A stretch of 8,072 nt of DNA from Aquificota bacterium (GTDB taxonomy: Bacteria > Thermosulfidibacterota > Thermosulfidibacteria > Thermosulfidibacterales > B14-G1): contig QMPS01000028.1 of NCBI GenBank assembly GCA_003648675.1, positions 1-8,072 of the forward strand, in the 5' to 3' direction. A program made the position numbers and the translations under genes. Of the stretch, positions 1-8,072 are shown one piece after another (within the stretch, counting starts at the first letter, position 1; every line of letters begins with the position of its first letter). Under the pieces are notes generated by a model. It saw nothing but the letters and a program-made list of their open reading frames with translations. It made no database searches and was not told where the DNA came from.

Positions 1-16
1 AATCAATATATAGTAA
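1..16. promoter_or_regulatory. NrdR box 1 (upstream of nrdD)
   Basis: The 16 bases aatcaatatatagtaa fit the known NrdR operator consensus acaCwAtATaTwGtgt at all central positions (C4, A6, A8, T9, T11, G13). The 12-base core caatatatagta (4-15) recurs exactly at 36-47. NrdR is a zinc-finger/ATP-cone repressor that binds pairs of such boxes before ribonucleotide reductase genes, and the next gene here is nrdD. The box lies at the window edge, so a further site upstream cannot be excluded. Confidence 0.85.
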
Positions 17-32
17 CCCGCTCGCAATAAAA

Positions 33-48
33 CCACAATATATAGTAT
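33..48. promoter_or_regulatory. NrdR box 2 (upstream of nrdD)
   Basis: The 16 bases ccacaatatatagtat form the second copy of the NrdR consensus. They begin exactly 32 bases after box 1, about three helical turns, leaving 16 bases between the boxes. Paired boxes on the same helix face are what NrdR is known to need. The box overlaps the possible -35 hexamer at 48-53, so repression by blocking polymerase is plausible (inference). Confidence 0.88.
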
Positions 49-76
49 TGATCTTGTCCGAGGGTTGTGCTATTCC
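48..76 (+). promoter_or_regulatory. weak candidate promoter for nrdD
   Basis: TTGATC (48-53, four of six matches to TTGACA) lies 17 bases before TATTCC (71-76, three of six matches to TATAAT). Spacing and position suit a sigma-70-type promoter starting about 38 bases before the nrdD start, with NrdR box 2 touching the -35. The -10 match is poor. An alternative is TATAGT at 41-46 inside box 2, which lacks a good -35. Treat as tentative. Confidence 0.25.
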
Positions 77-109
77 CTCTTTTGGAATCCCTTCCCAATG
101 ATGGAGAGC

Positions 110-116
110 GAGGTGG
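110..116 (+). promoter_or_regulatory. ribosome binding site deciding the nrdD start
   Basis: GAGGTGG, close to the anti-Shine-Dalgarno complement GGAGGTG, ends four bases before the ATG at 121. It favours that ATG over the in-frame GTG at 67. The GTG has no such site and would add 18 residues unlike the family. Confidence 0.75.
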
Positions 117-120
117 ACCC

Positions 121-2190
121 ATGGAATATTTGGTGAGAAAGAGGGACGGCAAGATTGTTCCCTTCGACAGGGAGAGAATAACAAACGCCATTTTTAAAGC
201 TGCCAAGGCCGTGGGTGGCAGCGACAGGGTGAAGGCCGAGGATTTGGCCGATCAGGTGAGCCTCATTCTTTATGAGCGTTTCTTCAGGAAGGGTTCCATT
301 CCACATGTGGAGGAGATTCAGGACCTGGTGGAGAAGGTCCTGATAGAGAACGGCCATGCCCAGGTGGCCAAGGCTTACATCCTTTACCGAGAGCAGCGGC
401 GGGTGGCCAGGGACCTTAAGAAGGCCCTGGTGGACGGCATGGAGCTGGTGGATCACTACCTGGGCAAGGAGGACTGGCGGGTCCGCGAGAACTCCAACAT
501 GAACTATTCCCTCCAGGGGCTCAACTTCCACATTGCTTCTTCCGTGGTGGCCCGTTACTGGCTCAATCGTCTCTACCCCCGGGAGGTGAGGGAGGCTCAT
601 GAAGAGGGAGACTTCCACATCCACGACCTGGGTATTCTGGCGGCCAACTGTGTAGGGTGGGACCTGGAGGACCTTCTGCGTAGAGGTTTTGGGGGCGTGC
701 CTGGTAAGGTGGAGGCTCGTCCTGCTCGCCACGTAAGAACAGCCTTGGGCCAAGTGGTTAACTTCTTCTACACCCTCCAGGGCGAGGCGGCGGGGGCCCA
801 AGCTTTCAGCAACTTCGACACCCTTCTGGCTCCCTTCGTCCGTTACGACAACCTGGATTACAGGGGAGTGAAGCAGTGCCTCCAGGAGTTCCTCTTCAAC
901 CTCAATGTGCCTACCCGGGTGGGATTTCAGACTCCCTTTACCAATATCACCATGGATCTGGTGCCTCCTTACACTTTCAGGGACCGCAAGGTGGTTTGGG
1001 GTGGAGAAGAGCAGGAGGCCACTTATGGCGAATTTCAGAAAGAGATGGACATGATCAACCGAGCCTTTGCCGAGCTCATGCTGGAGGGGGATGCCAAGGG
1101 GCGCATCTTCACTTTTCCCATCCCCACCTACAACATCTCCAAGGATTTCTCCTGGGAAAAGGAGGAGCTGAAGCCCCTGTGGGAGATGACGGGCAAGTAT
1201 GGTATTCCTTACTTCGCCAATTTTGTGAACGCTGACATGAGGCCCGAAGATGCCCGTTCCATGTGCTGTAGGCTGCGTCTGGATAACCGGGAGCTCCAGA
1301 GGAGGGGAGGGGGGCTTTTCGGGGCGTCTCCCCTGACGGGTTCCATTGGGGTGGTCACCCTGAATCTCCCCCGTATGGCCTATCTCTCCAGGAACGAGTC
1401 GGAGTTTTTCGAGCGGCTAGGGCGCTACATGGAGCTGGCCAAGGTTTCTCTGGAGATCAAGCGGAAGGTGATAGAGGACTACACGGATAAGGGGCTCTAC
1501 CCCTACTCTCGGGTCTATCTGTCGGAGGTGAAGAGGTGTCAAGGGCAGTACTGGTATAATCACTTTTCCACCATAGGGCTGATCGGTATGAACGAGGCCT
1601 GTCTCAACTTCTTGGGGTTGCCCATCTATGAGCCCGAGGCCAGGGAATGGGCCATAAAGGTGCTCAACTTCATGAGGGAGAAGTTGTCCGAGTTCCAAGA
1701 GGAGACGGGTAATCTCTATAACCTTGAGGCCACCCCCGCTGAGGGGGCCTCCTACAGGCTGGCCAAGAGGGATGCTGAGAAGTTCCCGGGCATTATTACC
1801 CGGGGTAGAGAGCATCCATACTACACCAACTCTGTCCACCTTCCCGTGGACTACACGGGGGACCTGTGGGAGATCCTGGAGCATCAGGATGCCCTCCAGG
1901 TGCTCTTCACAGGGGGAACGGTGGTCCATCTCTTTCTGGGTGAGTCCATAAGGGACTACCGGGCTGTGAGGGAACTGGTGCGCTCCATTGTGACCAACTA
2001 CCATCTGCCTTATTTCAGCATTACCCCCACATTCTCTGTATGCCCTGTCCATGGTTACATACCGGGGGAGCACACCATCTGTCCTTATCCCCACACTTTG
2101 GATGAGTTGGAGGTTTATGGAGAGGAGCTGGAGCTGGATGAGGAGTCTTTGAAGGGGGTGGCTCCTGGGGCGTATCTAAAGATGGATTGA
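121..2190 (+). CDS. nrdD: anaerobic ribonucleoside-triphosphate reductase, main part lacking the glycyl-radical tail
   Basis: Class III ribonucleotide reductase, which makes dNTPs from NTPs without oxygen in the cytoplasm. The visible product is 689 residues. An N-terminal ATP-cone (about 1-95; VRKRDGKIVPFD) is the allosteric site. The catalytic barrel follows, with HIHDLG and NCVGWDL (Cys177), GFGGVPGK, GAQAFSNFD and SMCCRLRLD (Cys382/383, one probably the thiyl-radical Cys), then GGGLFGASPLTGSIG. The C-terminus has SITPTFSVCPVHGY and CPYPH but then stops at TGA 2188-2190. The usual glycyl-radical segment is absent here and lies in another frame at 2202-2378. Full-length relatives carry both in one chain. 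The family assignment is very secure. Whether the split is natural, a programmed -1 frameshift or a one-base error is open. Two NrdR boxes upstream imply NrdR control, and nrdG lies downstream. Confidence 0.95.
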   Translation: MEYLVRKRDGKIVPFDRERITNAIFKAAKAVGGSDRVKAEDLADQVSLILYERFFRKGSIPHVEEIQDLVEKVLIENGHAQVAKAYILYREQRRVARDLKKALVDGMELVDHYLGKEDWRVRENSNMNYSLQGLNFHIASSVVARYWLNRLYPREVREAHEEGDFHIHDLGILAANCVGWDLEDLLRRGFGGVPGKVEARPARHVRTALGQVVNFFYTLQGEAAGAQAFSNFDTLLAPFVRYDNLDYRGVKQCLQEFLFNLNVPTRVGFQTPFTNITMDLVPPYTFRDRKVVWGGEEQEATYGEFQKEMDMINRAFAELMLEGDAKGRIFTFPIPTYNISKDFSWEKEELKPLWEMTGKYGIPYFANFVNADMRPEDARSMCCRLRLDNRELQRRGGGLFGASPLTGSIGVVTLNLPRMAYLSRNESEFFERLGRYMELAKVSLEIKRKVIEDYTDKGLYPYSRVYLSEVKRCQGQYWYNHFSTIGLIGMNEACLNFLGLPIYEPEAREWAIKVLNFMREKLSEFQEETGNLYNLEATPAEGASYRLAKRDAEKFPGIITRGREHPYYTNSVHLPVDYTGDLWEILEHQDALQVLFTGGTVVHLFLGESIRDYRAVRELVRSIVTNYHLPYFSITPTFSVCPVHGYIPGEHTICPYPHTLDELEVYGEELELDEESLKGVAPGAYLKMD

Positions 2191-2191
2191 G

Positions 2192-2199
2192 GGAGGAGG
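2192..2199 (+). promoter_or_regulatory. strong ribosome binding site at the nrdD split
   Basis: GGAGGAGG starts two bases after the nrdD stop codon and precedes the ATG at 2202. Its first GGAGG leaves five bases to that ATG. It could start the glycyl-radical frame independently or by re-initiation after the TGA. This supports a real two-gene arrangement, but such polypurine runs are also common inside coding sequence in this window, so it is not proof. Confidence 0.5.
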
Positions 2200-2201
2200 A
2201 G

Positions 2202-2378
2202 ATGCAGGAGAGGGCCATGGTAGAGAGAAGAAGGTCGGAGAGGGCAGCCAGTAGTGTTAGGGTAAAGGCTGTGCCAGTAGAGGTTTACTCTAGGATTGTG
2301 GGTTACTACAGGCCTGTTCAGAATTGGAACGACGGAAAGAAGGAGGAGTTCAAGGATCGCAAGTACGTCAAGCTGTGA
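2202..2378 (+). CDS. nrdD: separate glycyl-radical C-terminal segment of NrdD
   Basis: This frame encodes 58 residues from ATG 2202 (other starts: TTG 2187, ATG 2217). The second half, VEVYSRIVGYYRPVQNWNDG followed by KKEEFKDRK, is the glycyl-radical motif of the thermophile-type NrdD. Gly34 (codon 2301-2303) is the expected radical site that NrdG would create. The first 24 residues are charged (MQERAMVERRRSERA) and look like a linker or helix. The frame is -1 relative to nrdD and is open back to 2142. It contains no Cys. It ends one base before nrdG. By analogy with GrcA/YfiD, a free glycyl-radical subunit that repairs pyruvate formate-lyase, it could work as a detached subunit. It could equally be the displaced tail of a frameshifted nrdD. 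Motif identity is very likely; status as an independent gene is uncertain. Confidence 0.8.
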   Translation: MQERAMVERRRSERAASSVRVKAVPVEVYSRIVGYYRPVQNWNDGKKEEFKDRKYVKL

Positions 2379-2379
2379 G

Positions 2380-3108
2380 ATGACTGGGTCTTATACCTCG
2401 GGAGACGGCTGGGGTATTAGAGGCTTTCAAGGGGTCTCCCTTCTGGATTTTCCCGGAAGGGTGGCCTCTTTGATTTTTCTGGGCGGATGTACCTGTCGGT
2501 GCCCTTTCTGCCACAATCCGAGCTTGGTCCTTCCTCGGCTTCTCTCCCTTGGGGACGAGCTTTCCATCTCTCAAGTTATGAGCGATGTAGCCAGGAGGAG
2601 GAAGCTCATCACAGGGGTGGTGATCTCCGGAGGAGAACCCACTCTTCAAGAGGATCTCTTACTGGAGCTTTTGAGGGAAGCTAAGGCCTTGGGTTTGGCA
2701 ACGAAGCTGGACACCAACGGTGTCCGCCCCCGAGTGCTGGAGAAGGTGCTGGATGAAGGTTTGGTGGACGTGGTGGCCATGGATATTAAGACCTCGCCCC
2801 TCAGGTATCCTGTGGCTACGGGTGGGAGGGATTTTGGCCCTGTGGCGGAGAGCCTGGAGATCCTCAAGAATAAGGCTTCCCATTGTATCCTTCGGACTAC
2901 CCTGGTGCCAGGGGTTGTGGATTTGGAGGATATGGAAGAGATAGCTTCTCTGGCCCAAGGAGCTTCCGAGTATCATCTCCAGCCTTTCTCCGGTAGGGTG
3001 ACTCTGGACCCTCAGTACGAGGGAATGAGTGCCTATCCTCCTCACGTTATGGAGGAGATGGCCAGGGTTCTGGAAAAGGAGGGACTTACGGTTGTGCGTC
3101 TCTGGTAA
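2380..3108 (+). CDS. nrdG: anaerobic ribonucleotide reductase activating protein (radical SAM)
   Basis: A 242-residue radical-SAM activase that uses a [4Fe-4S] cluster and S-adenosylmethionine to abstract hydrogen from the NrdD glycine. GFQGVSLLDFPGRVAS at 15-30 leads to the cluster motif C37-TCR-C41-PF-C44 followed by HNP. The SAM-binding SGGEP is at 83-87, then TKLDTNG and VAMDIKTS, all typical of the longer NrdG type. The start at ATG 2380 is one base after the preceding stop (2376-2378). No good ribosome site lies just upstream, so translational coupling is likely (inference). An upstream in-frame extension to 2296 is rejected because it overlaps the glycyl-radical codons. Placement straight after nrdD supports the partner assignment. 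Confidence 0.95.
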   Translation: MTGSYTSGDGWGIRGFQGVSLLDFPGRVASLIFLGGCTCRCPFCHNPSLVLPRLLSLGDELSISQVMSDVARRRKLITGVVISGGEPTLQEDLLLELLREAKALGLATKLDTNGVRPRVLEKVLDEGLVDVVAMDIKTSPLRYPVATGGRDFGPVAESLEILKNKASHCILRTTLVPGVVDLEDMEEIASLAQGASEYHLQPFSGRVTLDPQYEGMSAYPPHVMEEMARVLEKEGLTVVRLW

Positions 3109-3114
3109 AGTCTA

Positions 3115-3255
3115 ATGGGAGAGGAACCGGGATTTCGGCTTTTTAATCCGGGGATTCTTTCTGGGTTAACGGGGTTTGCCTTTGCACTGCTGTGGAAAGG
3201 GCTTGGCAGAGCAGGGTTCTTCCTTCGTGTTGCAATGAATTCACCCCTATGGTAG
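3115..3255 (+). CDS. possible small hydrophobic ORF, unrecognised
   Basis: A 46-codon frame starts at ATG 3115, seven bases after the nrdG stop, and ends at TAG 3253-3255. The product is unrecognised: a short polar start (MGEEPG), then a hydrophobic middle ([13 protein letters not shown]) that could be one membrane segment, then a basic GRAGFFLR stretch. No Shine-Dalgarno site is visible before it, unlike every other gene here, and it fills most of the nrdG-recA gap. Chance is a good explanation. Confidence 0.12.
   Translation: MGEEPGFRLFNPGILSGLTGFAFALLWKGLGRAGFFLRVAMNSPLW
3127..3151 (+). terminator. weak hairpin after nrdG
   Basis: CCGGGATT (3127-3134) can pair with AATCCGG (3145-3151) if one G bulges, across a 10-base loop that contains CTTTTT. 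The loop, not the 3' side, holds the T run, so this is not a standard intrinsic terminator. The T-poor sequence after it makes termination doubtful. It is the only candidate seen between nrdG and recA. Confidence 0.18.
3228..3236 (+). promoter_or_regulatory. tentative extended -10 for recA
   Basis: TGTTGCAAT resembles an extended -10 (TG, one base, then TGCAAT with four of six matches to TATAAT) about 54 bases before the recA ATG. The best -35-like hexamer, TTGGCA at 3203-3208, is 22 bases away, which is too far for a normal promoter. recA may instead be read from the nrd promoter or from a promoter I cannot recognise. No clear LexA operator was found in this gap. Confidence 0.2.
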
Positions 3256-3289
3256 CCTTTTCTTCCAAATCCTCGACAGGAGGAGAGTT

Positions 3290-4321
3290 ATGTCCCTTTC
3301 CAAAGAGAAAGAGAAGGCTGTAGAGGGTGCCATTGCCCAGATAGAAAGGGAGTTTGGTAAAGGCTCCATCATGCGTCTGGGTGACAAGGGGCGCCTTTTG
3401 GACGTGAGGGTGATCCCTACGGGAGCTTTTCCCCTGGATCTGGCCTTGGGAGTGGGTGGGATTCCTCGTGGGAGAATCACGGAGATTTATGGTCCCGAGG
3501 CTTCGGGCAAGACCACTTTGGCCCTCCACGTTGTGGCCGAAGCCCAAAGGGAGGGAGGTGTGGCGGCCTTTATAGATGCCGAGCACGCCCTAGATCCTGT
3601 ATACGCCCGGAAGTTGGGGGTGAAGACAGAGGACCTTCTCATATCCCAGCCTGACACGGGGGAGCAGGCCCTGGAGATCGCCGAGACCTTGGTGAGGAGT
3701 GGGGCTGTAGACGTGGTAGTGATTGACTCGGTGGCGGCTTTGGTGCCCCGGGCTGAACTGGAAGGGGACATGGGAGACAGCCATGTGGGGCTCCAGGCCC
3801 GGCTCATGTCCCAGGCCCTGAGGAAGCTGACTGGGGCGGTGAGCAAGTCCCAGACGGCCCTCGTCTTCATCAACCAAGTGAGGCAGAAGATCTCCACATT
3901 CGGTTTTGGCCCTTCGGAGACCACCACCGGAGGTATGGCTCTCAAGTTTTATGCGTCTGTGCGCCTGGACATCAGGCGTATTGGCTCCATAAAGGACCGG
4001 GAGGGCAACGTTTTAGGCAATCGGGTGAAGGTGAAGGTGGTGAAGAACAAGTTGGCGCCTCCATTCCGAGAGGTGGAGTTCGAGATCCTCTATGGGCAGG
4101 GTATATCCAAAGAGGGATGCCTCATAGATATGGCTCTGGATCTGGGCGTTATTCAGAGGAGCGGTGCCTGGTTCTCTTACGGTGACATGCGCTTGGGCCA
4201 GGGCAAGGAGAATGTCAGAGAGTTGTTGCGTACAGATCCCGAGGTTATGGAGAAGATAGAGAGAGAAATAAGGTCTAAGCTGGGACTGGAGGCCAGGGAG
4301 GCTCCGGGCCAGGAGGTTTGA
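3290..4321 (+). CDS. recA: RecA recombinase
   Basis: A 343-residue RecA, the usual length. It forms filaments on single-stranded DNA for homologous recombination and triggers LexA-type self-cleavage. Walker A GPEASGKT is at 68-75, the catalytic Glu in [10 protein letters not shown] at 94-103, Walker [13 protein letters not shown] at 142-153, loop L1 [10 protein letters not shown] at 158-167, and ETTTGG with [16 protein letters not shown] at 210-232. Loop L2 reads [12 protein letters not shown] where E. coli has MKIGVMFGNPE. It is one residue longer, as shown by offsets of +2 at Walker A Lys and +3 at the L2 Glu. The C-tail is short and only mildly acidic. The start ATG 3290 has AGGAGG at 3278-3283 six bases before it. 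The stop lies one base before the PilT-like gene, so the two are probably co-transcribed. Confidence 0.98.
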   Translation: MSLSKEKEKAVEGAIAQIEREFGKGSIMRLGDKGRLLDVRVIPTGAFPLDLALGVGGIPRGRITEIYGPEASGKTTLALHVVAEAQREGGVAAFIDAEHALDPVYARKLGVKTEDLLISQPDTGEQALEIAETLVRSGAVDVVVIDSVAALVPRAELEGDMGDSHVGLQARLMSQALRKLTGAVSKSQTALVFINQVRQKISTFGFGPSETTTGGMALKFYASVRLDIRRIGSIKDREGNVLGNRVKVKVVKNKLAPPFREVEFEILYGQGISKEGCLIDMALDLGVIQRSGAWFSYGDMRLGQGKENVRELLRTDPEVMEKIEREIRSKLGLEAREAPGQEV

Positions 4322-4322
4322 G

Positions 4323-8072
<3,750 letters not shown>

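Noticed and set aside
67..120. GTG at 67 as an earlier nrdD start
   Set aside because: It adds 18 residues unlike the ATP-cone family, has no ribosome site and overlaps the likely promoter. ATG 121 has GAGGTGG at good spacing.
70..801. Long minus-strand open frames (also 1417-2094, 3487-3945, 5019-5624, 7276-7782)
   Set aside because: They lie opposite strongly conserved genes, show no recognisable domains, and follow from the purine-rich codon use of the coding strand.
1733..1747. CCCCC-gctga-GGGGG hairpin inside nrdD
   Set aside because: A five-base stem in a conserved coding stretch (EATPAEGASY) with no T run; codon choice explains it.
2188..2190. TGA at the nrdD end as a selenocysteine codon
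   Set aside because: The same frame hits TAG at 2221-2223 and does not encode the glycyl-radical motif, which lies in another frame.
3164..3180. LexA site of the Geobacter type (GGTT-N2-C-N4-G-N3-ACC)
   Set aside because: The left arm GGTTAAC fits but the G and ACC of the right arm are missing.

Overview
The window carries an all plus-strand, tightly packed bacterial segment with two gene groups. The first is an anaerobic (class III) ribonucleotide reductase cluster: nrdD, a separate short frame holding the NrdD glycyl-radical tail, and nrdG. The second is recA, a PilT-family ATPase and alaS, the last cut by the right edge. No tRNA, rRNA, mobile element, CRISPR array or long intergenic stretch is visible. 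The largest gap, 3109-3289, is 181 bases.

Organism: an oxygen-sensitive NrdD/NrdG pair implies a strict or facultative anaerobe. Coding strands are very purine-rich, AGG is a dominant Arg codon, and Shine-Dalgarno sites are strong (AGGAGG, GGAGGAGG), which suits a thermophilic bacterium. A recA - pilT-like - alaS order recalls what I remember of Geobacter-type Desulfobacterota, and the alanyl-tRNA synthetase has a Cys-rich CxxxCxxxCxC insert of the kind I associate with such anaerobes. The lineage is inference only.

Layout: bases 1-48 hold two near-identical 16-base palindromes, 32 bases apart centre to centre, that match the NrdR box consensus. NrdR, the nucleotide-sensing repressor of ribonucleotide reductase genes, is therefore the likely regulator. 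nrdD follows (121-2190) with its ATP-cone and catalytic barrel but ends before the glycyl-radical motif. That motif, with the radical Gly at codon 2301-2303, is in a different frame (2202-2378) with its own strong ribosome binding site. nrdG, the radical-SAM activase, starts one base after that frame ends. Either the reductase is made in two pieces, or a one-base slip or error lies near 2176-2181. This is the most interesting point in the window.

After a short gap with only weak promoter-like signals, recA, pilT and alaS run as an apparent operon with gaps of 1 and 10 bases. They link DNA repair, type IV pilus retraction and tRNA charging by position rather than by obvious function. RecA carries a DNA-binding loop L2 one residue longer than that of E. 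coli, with unusual residues.
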